DNA of 24,071 nt from Micavibrio sp. UBA5572 (GCA_002425415.1 DIMG01000025.1:1-24071); one strand, 5' to 3'. Numbered from the stretch's first letter, positions 1-8,502 are shown. Notes: generated from the sequence alone by a model not told the origin. Made by a program: numbers and translations.

Positions 1-259
1 TAATATGGGGGTTGACTCATTTTCACCCTCCTTCGTCATTTTGCATCTGCGTTTTGTACCAGCAAATCAAGGGTAAGTTTTCTTTTGTCGGCGTTGATTA
101 CAAAACAATGCCGAAAATAGGAGAAAAACAAGTAGTATCAGTTACTTAACTGGATAAATGCTTGAGAAGCGTTTATGTAGCGTAAGTGGCATGCCGCTCA
201 TGACTTTGCCCTTGGCTGAACCGCCAAATGGAAAAAACGTACTATGAAAGGATAAAAGT

Positions 260-835
260 ATGACCACAACATTACATCAAGACGACCAGAGCAATGAAAT
301 ACAGGTTTCTGTCCCGGCTGAATTGGGGCCGATTATGACCATTCTGGGGATGAATGATAACGCTCAATTACCGAAGGAAGAAGGGGATCTCTTTATGATC
401 AGGCAATTTGCCAGATTAGAGCTCAGCACCATAACGGCATTAAAAGACGAATATAAACGGTGCTTCTATGAAATGTGTCCGGAGACCATGCCTAAAGAAG
501 AGATTATTCTAAAGTTGATGAAGCGTCTTTATGTTGAAAGAAATGCGCCTGAAAAAGTCTGGAAAGAGATTAAGGATGAGAGATTGACCGAATATGCATA
601 TCGCGTTTTGCAAACGGCGAAACGGGGTGATCTCATCAAATTGCCACGTGGTCTTTGGCTGATTAGAAAATATAAACGCAAAAAACATACAATCCGTTGT
701 CTGGAAAGTTGCTATTTATATCAGGACAATTATTACAAAAGCCTCACAGAAATTGCTCGGCTTATTACGGGAACGGACGTGTCTGGGCCATCGTTTTTTA
801 AACGCAGCACCGAGGTGATAATGGATCACAGATAA
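260..835 (+). CDS. DUF2924-like small protein
   Basis: A 191-residue protein of unknown function. Its C-terminal part (about residues 145-183) has a basic stretch, a short beta-like segment with paired tyrosines, then KSLTEIARLITGTDVSGPSF. This matches my memory of the DUF2924 pattern (Y+SLsaiAr.ITGt..sGp.FF), a family usually encoded beside site-specific recombinases or in prophage-like elements. No recombinase is visible here, so the gene may be a remnant of an older element or a domesticated copy. The N-terminal two thirds is charged, probably helical, and unrecognised. The ATG is preceded by GAAAGGATAAAAGT, giving a good ribosome binding site. A strong terminator follows 18 bases after the stop. 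The gene looks intact and monocistronic. The family assignment rests on the tail motif only. Confidence 0.65.
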   Translation: MTTTLHQDDQSNEIQVSVPAELGPIMTILGMNDNAQLPKEEGDLFMIRQFARLELSTITALKDEYKRCFYEMCPETMPKEEIILKLMKRLYVERNAPEKVWKEIKDERLTEYAYRVLQTAKRGDLIKLPRGLWLIRKYKRKKHTIRCLESCYLYQDNYYKSLTEIARLITGTDVSGPSFFKRSTEVIMDHR

Positions 836-852
836 TACAGCCACACCGCATT

Positions 853-882
853 AAGCCCCTCCAATGTGAGGGGCTTTTTTTA
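853..882 (+). terminator. Rho-independent terminator after the DUF2924-like gene
   Basis: AAGCCCCTC (853-861) pairs perfectly with GAGGGGCTT (868-876) around a six-base loop, and a run of T follows (875-881). This is a textbook intrinsic terminator on the plus strand. Confidence 0.9.
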
Positions 883-1185
883 TCTGAATTCGAATCCTGT
901 ACACGGATTATCACTATATAAATGTTCTATTATTTTCCTGAAAAGACAGGAATAAATGTTACTTTCTTTTTGTGTTTATAATCAATATGATATGATTTTA
1001 AGAATGGTTGTAATACCGCCTAGGAGCACACCACCATTTCTTTAAAGAGCCCCTGATGGAGCCTATTTTAATTTAAATAGATGATTGAACCAGAAAAGAG
1101 TGAATGAGCCTGTTGCTCACAGAAAGTGCACAGCCCGCAGACACCGCCGAGCAAAGCGAGATGAAATCTTGCCCCCTTCAAAAGC
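883..1185. other. AT-rich intergenic stretch without a convincing gene
   Basis: Between the terminator and the stop codon of the convergent zinc-ribbon gene I see no reading frame with a credible ribosome binding site and no clear RNA gene. The short string TTCGAATCC near 889 resembles a tRNA T-loop, but no flanking stems support a tRNA. The plus-strand open frames here run into the antisense of the zinc-ribbon gene. Confidence 0.5.
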
Positions 1186-1536
1186 TTATTCCACAACCTT
1201 TTTCACAAATTCAGATTTCAGCCCCATCGCCCCAATGCCAGAAATTTTGCAATCAATATCATGGTCACCTGCCACTAAACGGATATTTTTAACCTTGGTT
1301 CCGACTTTAACCACCGAAGACGATCCCTTGACTTTCAAATCTTTGATGACTGTGACCGTATCACCGTCTTGCAAAACCTGACCGTTTGAATCCTTAATAA
1401 CCATCGCAACATCCCGATCGACAAGCGAAGCAGAATCTGCAGCCCACTCATGGCCGCATTCCAGACAAGAAACCATACCCTCATTTTCAAAAACATAATC
1501 TGCTCCGCATTTCGAGCATAGAGATGTTCCGTTCAT
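1186..1536 (-). CDS. yjdM: PhnA/YjdM-type zinc-ribbon protein
   Basis: A 116-residue protein matching the PhnA/YjdM family in length and layout. The N-terminal zinc ribbon has two cysteine pairs (CSKCGADY near residues 7-14 and CLECGHEW near 24-31). The C-terminal part is a small beta-barrel-like domain with the typical DGDTVTVIKDLKVKGSSS and VKVGTKVKNIRLV strings. The family was first named from the phosphonate operon of E. coli, but no phosphonate gene is nearby and the molecular role is unsettled, so it should not be read as a phosphonate enzyme. AAAAAGGATAAAAA before the ATG is a good ribosome binding site. It is transcribed convergently with the DUF2924-like gene and stands alone. Confidence 0.9.
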   Translation of the reverse strand: MNGTSLCSKCGADYVFENEGMVSCLECGHEWAADSASLVDRDVAMVIKDSNGQVLQDGDTVTVIKDLKVKGSSSVVKVGTKVKNIRLVAGDHDIDCKISGIGAMGLKSEFVKKVVE

Positions 1537-1650
1537 TTTTTATCCTTTTTATTCTTTTATAACGACAAAACTCACACCAACTATAAATAACCGATTTTTT
1601 TATACCAAACTAAAATATAGAAAAACCAATATTTAGGAGCTTAAAAATAA

Positions 1651-2523
1651 TTGTTGAAACAGATTTGTGCATTATGTATAAAAGCGACGCTGGATATGAA
1701 TTTCGGAAAAAAAATGGCTCAAACTCTTCAAAACCCCGCTTTATCCCAGACTTATCCCTTAGAAGATATACTGGATGATCGCCTTGAAATAGAAAAGCTT
1801 AAAAGTCTAGGATTAACAACGCGCTGCAAAATGATCCGTAAAATTTTAAGTGCGCGGACAACAAACCCTATTCCATCTGCCATTGCAGCCTCCGCCTTAA
1901 CCAAAATTTTTAATTCTTTTGAAATATCAGAGGAATTTTATGACTGGCAAAGAGAAAAACGACATCTCTTTGTTACCGCTCTCATGGACAAAAATAACCG
2001 CTTAATTCTTGAAAGCTATAGAAACTGGAATAAAATTTCACCAACCATTCAAAAACAAGCCATAAAAAAGGCAACTCGGATCCACCGCGATATATATGTG
2101 GACGGGGTCTGCCAACCACTTCCATACTCTGTAAACTTTGAGGAAAGAGCCATTAGGCGTACAGGCCTAAATCTCAGCATTGTTTTCGGACGATTCAACG
2201 GAAATATCGAAACAGGGGAAGGGACAATTACACAATATATGGAACATGGGCATCTTCTCCACAATGCCAGAGAAGCCTTTGATACAACCCATCACGAAAC
2301 AACACATTTAATACAACATCATCTTTCTGTAGCATTCCAACGTGGCGGAATTAAATCCAGTCATCCCCTACGCCGAGAAGCAGCATGCTTTCATGAAATT
2401 GACAGACATCATGTGTATGTATCCAGTAAGGAGACAGTGACCTATTTGAGCCAACCTCATGAAGTTTTAGCCCATCAAGAAGGCCATAAAATCAGCCTAG
2501 CAATTGAAGCTCTGGCCTTATAA
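1651..2523 (+). CDS. Putative HExxH metalloprotein of unknown family
   Basis: A protein of up to 290 residues that I do not recognise. Around residues 211-221 it reads THHETTHLIQHH, an exact HExxH zinc-binding signature. A histidine-rich tail follows (HEIDRHHVYVS, then QPHEVLAHQEGHK), whose glutamates could be the third metal ligand, as in gluzincin-like folds. The N-terminal half is charged and helical with no signal peptide, so a cytoplasmic location is likely. The start is uncertain: AGGAG at 1635-1639 precedes two TTG codons (1651, 1654), and the first in-frame ATG is at 1696. The gene stands alone, upstream of a decayed membrane-protein fragment. A zinc protease-like role is inferred from the motif alone; it could be a non-catalytic metal-binding protein. 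Confidence 0.6.
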   Translation: MLKQICALCIKATLDMNFGKKMAQTLQNPALSQTYPLEDILDDRLEIEKLKSLGLTTRCKMIRKILSARTTNPIPSAIAASALTKIFNSFEISEEFYDWQREKRHLFVTALMDKNNRLILESYRNWNKISPTIQKQAIKKATRIHRDIYVDGVCQPLPYSVNFEERAIRRTGLNLSIVFGRFNGNIETGEGTITQYMEHGHLLHNAREAFDTTHHETTHLIQHHLSVAFQRGGIKSSHPLRREAACFHEIDRHHVYVSSKETVTYLSQPHEVLAHQEGHKISLAIEALAL

Positions 2524-2541
2524 CAAATATGAGTTATTCGA

Positions 2542-2752
2542 TTGTTTCGCTCTAGTCGCTGGGGTAAGATCAATTCCATGACCAAGCCGTTTTCTCTCCA
2601 AGATCAAACACACCGAGAAACACTTATCAAATTTCTGCTGCTCCTGACAACGTTGACGGGATATTTTATTTGTTTAAGCTGAAAATTTGATCTCGCCACC
2701 AACAGGTGGGTAGCAACGCTAACATGGAACTTTATTGTCAAAGAAAATCACA
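2542..2752 (+). pseudogene. Decayed small membrane-protein gene
   Basis: The frame through ATG 2578 encodes a short amphipathic start and one hydrophobic segment (FLLLLTTLTGYFICLS), then meets TGA at 2680-2682. Reading on past this stop in the same frame gives KFDLATNRWVATLTWNF. To my eye this continues a known family of small alphaproteobacterial membrane proteins in which the first helix ends LSW-K-Y-G and the next begins TLLTWSFFV. The stop sits where that family has Trp. No ribosome binding site is evident before the ATG. I read it as a nonsense-mutated and degraded gene; a genuine 34-residue peptide is the alternative. Confidence 0.3.
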
Positions 2753-2778
2753 AAACCCCGCATAAAAGCGGGGTTTTT
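2752..2778 (-). terminator. Terminator downstream of mdh
   Basis: AAAACCCCGC (2752-2761) and GCGGGGTTTT (2768-2777) form a perfect 10-bp stem with a six-base loop. A-rich and T-rich flanks lie on both sides, so it can end transcription from mdh on the minus strand and could also act on the plus strand. Confidence 0.85.
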
Positions 2779-2800
2779 AATCTTATAAATTTCAAAATTT

Positions 2801-3784
2801 CTATTTTTTGAACAAATGCTCAACCCCGGCACGTTCTTCACGCAATTCCTTATCGGTTGCATCCATACGCGTACGAGAAAAATTACTAATTTCAAGCCCT
2901 TGAACAATTTTATATTGCCCACCCTGACACGTGACCGGAAAACCATAAATGATACCTGGTACAATTCCATAAGACCCATCCGAAGGAACACCCATAGAAA
3001 CCCAATCACCATCTGTGGTCCCCAAAGCCCAGCTACGCATATGATCAATAGCAGCACAAGCGGCTGACGCAGCAGACGAAGCTCCACGTGCCTTGATAAT
3101 GGCAGCACCACGTTGTTGAACAGCAGGGATGAATTCACCCTCATACCAGCTTTGATCGACCAATGAGAGGGCAGCCTTTCCACCAACACTGACATGATGC
3201 AAATCAGGGTATTGGGTAGAACTGTGATTTCCCCAGATTGTCATTTTCTTGATGTCAGTCGTATGTGTTCCGGTTTTTGCTGCTAATTGGGACAAAGCAC
3301 GGGAATGATCCAAACGAACCATCGCCGTAAAACATTTCGGATCAAGATCAGGGGCATTTTGTTGAGCAATCAACGCGTTGGTGTTAGCTGGATTTCCAAC
3401 CACTAAAACTTTCACATCACGACTGGCATGATCGTTGATAGCCTGACCTTGAGGCGCAAAAATAGCACCATTGGCTTCAAGCAAATCTTTACGTTCCATC
3501 CCAGGACCACGCGGACGCGCACCAACCAACAAGGCATAATCAGCGTCTTTAAAGGCAACATGTGGGTCATCAGAGGTCACAACACCATGGAGAAGTGGAA
3601 ACGCACAATCATTCAACTCCATAACCACACCGTCCAAAGCACCCAAAGCCGGAGTAACTTCAAGCAATTGCAAGATTACAGGCTGATCTTTTCCGAGCAT
3701 CTCACCTGAAGCAATACGAAACAACAAAGCATATCCAATTTGACCAGCAGCTCCAGTAACAGCAACGCGAACGGGCGTTTTCAT
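2801..3784 (-). CDS. mdh: Malate dehydrogenase
   Basis: NAD-dependent malate dehydrogenase of the TCA cycle, interconverting malate and oxaloacetate in the cytoplasm. The 327 residues match the cytosolic-type family. The Rossmann motif is VTGAAGQIGYALL near residues 9-21; the substrate-binding loop is ARPRGPGMERKDLL; VVGNPANTNA follows; the catalytic Asp lies in VRLDHSRALSQLA; and the catalytic His is in IWGNHSSTQYPD. I chose the ATG at 3784 because AAGGATATTGATT precedes it at good spacing; the in-frame TTG at 3790 is too close to the AAGG. It appears monocistronic, with a strong terminator downstream. The usual sucCD/sucAB neighbours are not in view. Confidence 0.96.
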   Translation of the reverse strand: MKTPVRVAVTGAAGQIGYALLFRIASGEMLGKDQPVILQLLEVTPALGALDGVVMELNDCAFPLLHGVVTSDDPHVAFKDADYALLVGARPRGPGMERKDLLEANGAIFAPQGQAINDHASRDVKVLVVGNPANTNALIAQQNAPDLDPKCFTAMVRLDHSRALSQLAAKTGTHTTDIKKMTIWGNHSSTQYPDLHHVSVGGKAALSLVDQSWYEGEFIPAVQQRGAAIIKARGASSAASAACAAIDHMRSWALGTTDGDWVSMGVPSDGSYGIVPGIIYGFPVTCQGGQYKIVQGLEISNFSRTRMDATDKELREERAGVEHLFKK

Positions 3785-3853
3785 AATCAATATCCTTTCT
3801 TGGAAATTTATAAAAATCAGAAACTAAAATTAATGGACATTCAACCCAACAAT

Positions 3854-4747
3854 CTATGGGGCAGGCACAATCGTAAAGCAATTTTCATTCACACTTAAAG
3901 TATCATCACCGGATTTTGTTTTAAGCGTCAAACCATCCCAAACAATATCTGTGGATTCGATTCGCGGAGAGATCACAATAAAATTCGTATATTTATAGTC
4001 CCACAATCCAGGAAAATCAGAAGGAATTTGAATGGCATTCACAGACGATCCATTGCAATCAACAGTCACCTGATCCTGTCCCCATCCATCTTCCAGAATA
4101 ATAATCGAGCGACCAGGGCCTAAAGCGATCGTATCATTCCCTGACCCACCATTGACGATTCGGTTACCAAACGTATCAGTGATCTTATCGTCACCAGGTC
4201 CACCAAGGATAAGTCGATCACCCGAGCTGATGCCACGATTAAGCGAATCACACTCGATGATATTGTCATCTTCACTGCCAATCAAAGTTTCAGTTCCAGA
4301 CAGATCATGAATACATGAAATATTTTTTTTTGTAGCCTCAGCAATGGTCACAGCATCCGCCGTAAATTTCAATGATCCATATTGACGACGTCCCGTAACA
4401 GGATCAGACATCCCGAGAAAATGAGTTGGCAACTCACCAGACAAAAAATAACCGTTCAAAATTGACAACGATGAGGAAGACTGGGCAGGAAGTTTTTCTT
4501 CATATCCTTGATAAGCATCAATAGCGTTCTGAATAACATTCAAAGCGGCATCCCGCTTTTTCATTTCTGCAGGAGTCAAAACGGTTTGAGAAAGTTTTTT
4601 CTCTTCTTCAATCAACTCAGGAGGAAGAACCGGCTCTTTGAAAGTAAATTCATACGGCTGATCCGCTTGAAAGGAAATCATGCGATACCCTGCATAAAGC
4701 GCAATCAACGAAAATAATAGGATAATCAGTAAAATAGATTGTTTCAT
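3854..4747 (-). CDS. Membrane-anchored protein with RTX-type calcium-binding repeats
   Basis: A 297-residue protein with an uncleaved-looking hydrophobic N-terminus (about residues 3-22), then an acidic helical linker. The central to C-terminal part (about 150-215) carries glycine/aspartate nonapeptides such as LILGGPGDDKITD and VNGGSGNDTIALGPG, the GGxGxDxUx pattern of RTX parallel beta-rolls that bind calcium. There are few intact repeats, and the C-terminus (about 215-297) is not obviously a type I secretion signal. With an N-terminal anchor, I expect the domain to sit in the periplasm or at the cell surface. Function unknown; an adhesin-like or structural role is possible. There is no clear operon partner: mdh lies 70 bp downstream on the same strand and the GGDEF gene 131 bp upstream. 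Confidence 0.7.
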   Translation of the reverse strand: MKQSILLIILLFSLIALYAGYRMISFQADQPYEFTFKEPVLPPELIEEEKKLSQTVLTPAEMKKRDAALNVIQNAIDAYQGYEEKLPAQSSSSLSILNGYFLSGELPTHFLGMSDPVTGRRQYGSLKFTADAVTIAEATKKNISCIHDLSGTETLIGSEDDNIIECDSLNRGISSGDRLILGGPGDDKITDTFGNRIVNGGSGNDTIALGPGRSIIILEDGWGQDQVTVDCNGSSVNAIQIPSDFPGLWDYKYTNFIVISPRIESTDIVWDGLTLKTKSGDDTLSVNENCFTIVPAP

Positions 4748-4878
4748 GACAAATTATATCCAGAGGAAGAAAGCGAAACACTGTGACCCAAGCAGTCTAA
4801 ACCAATTTACACATATACGCTATGGCTGATTTGCAAGAGACAGATCAAAAAAGTCAAAAAGGTGTAATGTGGAAAATA

Positions 4879-5919
4879 TTAACGGGAACTGGGAGCGGCG
4901 GCCACTTGATTACGACCGTTATGCTTGGCTGTATAAAGAGCTTCATCCGCACGAACAATCAATTCTTCTGCAGTTTTTTCACCAGAGAACTCCGCCACAC
5001 CGACAGATAAAGTGATACGCCCAAGAACTTTGCCTGTGCTCCGATTAATAACATCCTTACCAGCGACAGCCTTACGTAAAGCATTACCAACAATAACAGC
5101 TCCAGACAAATCTGTATCAGGCAAAATAATAGAGAATTCTTCGCCACCATAACGAGCGGCAACATCCTTGCCTTTCAAACCGTCTTTGAGCGTACGGGCA
5201 ACCAAACGCAACACCTGATCGCCAACTTGGTGACCAAAATTATCATTAAAGCTTTTGAAATAGTCGATATCAAGCATCAAAAGACTAAAGACAGCTCGCC
5301 TTTCCGAAGAATCTTGAATAATATTATCAATTTCATCATCAAAGCATTTACGGTTAGCCAAACCGGTCAAACCATCTGTCATAGCTTCACGACGAACATG
5401 CTCTAGATCACGTTTCAACTCATCCATAATCTGACTGGACTCACGAAGCATCTCCTCCAGACGCTGGTTTTGTTCCAACATACTACGGGTACTCTCACTG
5501 GCAACAGACATCGCCGCTTTTAATTCTTCTTGGGATTTGGCAACACCAATCTTGGTACTAACATCGGACAATGTGTTGCCATAACTTTTTGTGGCATGTT
5601 TAACGCCTTCAACCATGCCAGACACATTAAAAATAGCATTTTGAACTTGCTCTCCGGCATTCCGGACAGCTTCTTCGTTGCGCAGATCGCTCAAAAAGCG
5701 ACTATGCACTTCGCCACAAACGTAATCATTAATTTTCTGTCCAGATTCAACAATTCCGTCAATCACACGAACAACTTCAGGAACAGAGCGCGCATAATAA
5801 ACAAACCACAATTCATAGTTTTCTGGACTCGGCAAAACTTTCTCTAAGGCGATACGCTCAAGCGCTTTTCCTGATACATTTTTAGTGTGTTCACGTTCTT
5901 TCTCGTTGACGAAACTCAC
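4879..5919 (-). CDS. GGDEF diguanylate cyclase
   Basis: A 346-residue diguanylate cyclase that would make cyclic di-GMP from two GTP. The N-terminal region (about 1-90) includes LPSPENYELWFVYYARS, a motif I associate with alphaproteobacterial cyclases having a helical N-terminus. A long predicted coiled coil (about 90-178) leads to the GGDEF domain (about 178-340), with DGLTGLANRKCFD, MLDIDYFKSFND and the active-site loop ARYGGEEFSIILPDTD. The inhibitory I-site reads KGKD instead of RxxD, so product feedback may be weakened. There is no transmembrane segment, so it should be cytoplasmic. The start is GTG, supported by GAGGAAATGTC just upstream; the ATG inside that string opens a different, immediately terminated frame. 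Confidence 0.92.
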   Translation of the reverse strand: MSFVNEKEREHTKNVSGKALERIALEKVLPSPENYELWFVYYARSVPEVVRVIDGIVESGQKINDYVCGEVHSRFLSDLRNEEAVRNAGEQVQNAIFNVSGMVEGVKHATKSYGNTLSDVSTKIGVAKSQEELKAAMSVASESTRSMLEQNQRLEEMLRESSQIMDELKRDLEHVRREAMTDGLTGLANRKCFDDEIDNIIQDSSERRAVFSLLMLDIDYFKSFNDNFGHQVGDQVLRLVARTLKDGLKGKDVAARYGGEEFSIILPDTDLSGAVIVGNALRKAVAGKDVINRSTGKVLGRITLSVGVAEFSGEKTAEELIVRADEALYTAKHNGRNQVAAAPSSR

Positions 5920-6055
5920 GACATTTCCTCTAGTATTAAGCTAAATTACACCGATAACATACTTTTAAATGTGGACGCAGTCTATACAACATTCCTACGA
6001 ATGCCAAGCGCACCCAAATATCTGACAATATGTCGCGAAACCATTAACATCAAGT

Positions 6056-6640
6056 TTACATCTTATCCGTTTGGACAGGAATATCACAATATTCTTCATT
6101 TTCAAGAATTCTCATAACAGAAGGAACATCTTCCGCCACAGCAAAGGTTTTCATATGCTCAGCCCTAACAAATTTCTTTTTCGCCATATGATTCATCAAA
6201 TCCAGCAAAGGACTCCAATATCCATTTATATTAGCGATAATAATGGGTTTATTATGGAGACCTAAGTATTTCCATGTCAACATTTCGAACGTTTCGTCTA
6301 AAGTTCCAAAACCACCTGGCATAACCACGAAAGCATCGGATTTTTCGGCCATCATCTGCTTCCGGGTATGCATATTGGGAACAACATGCAATTCAGTCAC
6401 CCCCTCATGGCGAGCCTCTTGTTCAAGGATCACATCAGGAGTAATCCCGATAACCTTACCGCCCGAAACCATGCAGGAATTCGCAACTTTTCCCATTAAA
6501 CCGGGATTTCCCCCACCATAAACAAGGGTAATTCCTGCTTTGGCTAAAGACTGACCTAACAATTCCGTTGGAGCATCAAAAATTGGGTCGGATATGGTTG
6601 AAGATCCGCAATAAACACAAACAGATTTGATCTGACTCAT
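6056..6640 (-). CDS. LOG-family nucleotide phosphoribohydrolase
   Basis: A 194-residue member of the TIGR00730/LOG family (Rossmann-like), which hydrolyses the N-glycosidic bond of nucleoside 5'-monophosphates; in plants and some bacteria this releases cytokinin bases. Diagnostic strings are VCVYCGSS at the N-terminus, VYGGGNPGLMG near residues 40-50, the hallmark PGGFGTLDETFEMLTW near 108-123, and an Arg-Lys pair in MHTRKQMM. Its size is typical. It is divergent from the psd operon across about 157 bp, so the two may share a regulatory region. The physiological substrate cannot be read from sequence. Confidence 0.93.
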   Translation of the reverse strand: MSQIKSVCVYCGSSTISDPIFDAPTELLGQSLAKAGITLVYGGGNPGLMGKVANSCMVSGGKVIGITPDVILEQEARHEGVTELHVVPNMHTRKQMMAEKSDAFVVMPGGFGTLDETFEMLTWKYLGLHNKPIIIANINGYWSPLLDLMNHMAKKKFVRAEHMKTFAVAEDVPSVMRILENEEYCDIPVQTDKM

Positions 6641-6797
6641 AAATTTTCTCTATAAATAAAAGATTGCAACGCCTTGGAAACAGATTGAAGCGATTGAAAA
6701 CGCTTGCATCTGGACACAATTCATTACAGAATCCAGAGCATAAACGCAACTGCTAATCAATATATCGAACGATTGGCTACATTTTAGGATCATACAA

Positions 6798-7586
6798 ATG
6801 ACGAATGAAGCTTTGGAAAAAACTGTTTTCGACCTCAAGGAGACATTCTGCCAGACCGTATTAACCCCAACCAATAAAGCTGGCTGGCCTTTCATTATTG
6901 GATTTGCATTGGTTTCCGTTGTTCTGGCTATGATTTCGAGCTTTCTTGGCTGCATCGGTTTAGTTCTGACCCTGTGGTGCGTATATTTTTTCCGCGATCC
7001 AGTCCGCATGATTCCCGAAAACAAAGACCTGGTTCTTTCTCCGGCAGATGGTCGCGTGACCGCAGTAACCGAAAACGTTCCATTACCAAAAGAATTACAA
7101 GAACAACAAGACAAAGAGCCAGAAACACCAGACACCATTGAAGACGACATATACGGCGATGGTGATTTTACAAGAATCAGTATTTTTCTTAGCGTTTTTG
7201 ATGTGCACGTCAACCGTGTACCAACATCTGGAACAGTCAAGAAAGTTGTATACCGGACTGGCCAATTCCTGAATGCTGGCAGTGAACGCGCCAGCATTGA
7301 AAACGAACGGAGTTCCGTTCTTCTTGAATTAGAAGATCAAAGAACACTTGGTTTTGTTCAAATTGCAGGGCTTGTTGCCCGCCGCATTATCAACGAATTA
7401 AAAGAAGGCGATGACGTTATCGGGGGAAACCGATTCGGCTTGATTCGTTTTGGTTCCCGTATGGATATTTATCTGCCCAAAAATGTAGCGCCTTGTGTGA
7501 CCGTTGGTCAGCGAGCAATAGGCGGAGAAACGATTTTAGCCGACTTGAAAAAAACAGGGGATGCCGTTACGGCAAAACCCGTATAA
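6798..7586 (+). CDS. psd: Phosphatidylserine decarboxylase, short pyruvoyl-dependent form
   Basis: Converts phosphatidylserine to phosphatidylethanolamine at the inner membrane. Two hydrophobic segments lie at about residues 30-64, followed by the YFFRDPVR string, the conserved LSPADGRV (Asp of the catalytic triad) and SVFDVHVNRVPTSG (His). The self-cleavage site is Gly219-Ser220 in GLIRFGSRMDIYLP; cleavage yields the small pyruvoyl subunit. At 262 residues it is longer than most short-form Psd proteins, mainly through an acidic insertion at about 93-122 (rich in E, D, Q and P) between the PADG and catalytic His regions. AGGA lies 8 bases before the ATG. It is the first gene of an operon; pssA starts 25 bases after its stop. 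Confidence 0.95.
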   Translation: MTNEALEKTVFDLKETFCQTVLTPTNKAGWPFIIGFALVSVVLAMISSFLGCIGLVLTLWCVYFFRDPVRMIPENKDLVLSPADGRVTAVTENVPLPKELQEQQDKEPETPDTIEDDIYGDGDFTRISIFLSVFDVHVNRVPTSGTVKKVVYRTGQFLNAGSERASIENERSSVLLELEDQRTLGFVQIAGLVARRIINELKEGDDVIGGNRFGLIRFGSRMDIYLPKNVAPCVTVGQRAIGGETILADLKKTGDAVTAKPV

Positions 7587-7611
7587 TATAAAAAGTAAGG
7601 ACGATTTTATC

Positions 7612-8502
7612 ATGTCATTAAAACTTGCAGATAACCCTCCTCCCATAAACGGCGATACAACACCAGAGTCTGATGCATATCATCAAATTAGCCTGATAAA
7701 AATGGTACCAAGCCTGATTACATTAATGGCTTTGATCGCTGGTATAACGAGCCTTCAAAAATCTATCAGCGGCGATTATGAAGGCGCTGTTATGATGCTT
7801 TTAGTTGCTGCGGTTTTCGATGTTCTTGACGGAGCCGTTGCAAGAATACTCAAGGCTCAAAGCGAGTTCGGCGCACAACTTGATTCCTTGTCCGATTTTT
7901 TGGCCTTTGGTGTAGCTCCGGCAATTTTGCTGCATGAATGGACAATGATTGATGCAGGAAAATTAGGCTGGATCGCTTCTGTGGTTTTTCCTGTAGCAGC
8001 AGCTCTGCGCCTAGCACGATTTAATGTCGCCACAAAAGAAACTTCAACCATGCCACTCTGGAAAAAACGCTATTTCTCGGGTGTTCCGACACCGGCCGGA
8101 GCGGGATTGGTCATGATGCCGATTTATGTCTGGTTTCTATCCCCTGAAACATTCGGTGAATTCAAATTGGCAACACCTTTGATTGCAGTCTGGACAATTT
8201 GTGTTGCTGCAATGATGGTGAGTCGCATTCCAACCGCATCACTGAAATATATGAAACTCCCCGACCGTATGGCTGTCCCGCTCATGGCCGCAATAGGACT
8301 CATCGTTGCGGCCATGATTCATGCCCCTTGGGTGACGCTCACACTTATTTCTTCGGCTTATCTGATTTCTGTGCCTCTCGCACTCAATCACTACCGTAAA
8401 CTTGAACAAAGATTCGAGAAAAGAAACGAGGATCTCTCCTCGCTGGCATTTGGTATTGACGAAATCAATATGGACGCCTCCAATGAAGAAGACCAGATAT
8501 AA
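7612..8502 (+). CDS. pssA: CDP-diacylglycerol--serine O-phosphatidyltransferase
   Basis: Makes phosphatidylserine from CDP-diacylglycerol and serine, the substrate of the psd product encoded just upstream. The 296-residue integral membrane protein has the complete CDP-alcohol phosphotransferase signature at residues 73-95: D73-G74, A77-R78, G87, D91 and D95 (VLDGAVARIL...FGAQLDSLSD). Several hydrophobic helices follow. I place the start at ATG 7612, preceded by TAAGGA; an in-frame ATG at 7561 would overlap the end of psd by 26 bases and lacks family similarity. The C-terminal 30 residues are charged and probably cytoplasmic. The next gene begins 24 bases downstream. Confidence 0.95.
   Translation: MSLKLADNPPPINGDTTPESDAYHQISLIKMVPSLITLMALIAGITSLQKSISGDYEGAVMMLLVAAVFDVLDGAVARILKAQSEFGAQLDSLSDFLAFGVAPAILLHEWTMIDAGKLGWIASVVFPVAAALRLARFNVATKETSTMPLWKKRYFSGVPTPAGAGLVMMPIYVWFLSPETFGEFKLATPLIAVWTICVAAMMVSRIPTASLKYMKLPDRMAVPLMAAIGLIVAAMIHAPWVTLTLISSAYLISVPLALNHYRKLEQRFEKRNEDLSSLAFGIDEINMDASNEEDQI

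Noticed and set aside
1..259. Partial gene entering from the left edge
   Set aside because: No frame stays open with credible protein sequence; TTGACT at 12-17 lacks a matching -10 box.
885..905. T-loop-like string suggesting a tRNA or attachment-site remnant
   Set aside because: The flanking bases do not form a T-stem or acceptor stem, and no matching copy was seen elsewhere in the window.
2680..2682. TGA read as tryptophan (alternative genetic code)
   Set aside because: Confident genes in the window use TGG for Trp and none contains an in-frame TGA; a local nonsense mutation is simpler.
2719..3195. Minus-strand 158-codon frame inside mdh
   Set aside because: It lies in a different frame of a confidently assigned mdh gene and has no motif support.
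6650..7297. Long minus-strand open frame opposite the start of psd
   Set aside because: The plus frame has clear Psd motifs and a ribosome binding site; the minus frame has no recognisable domain.
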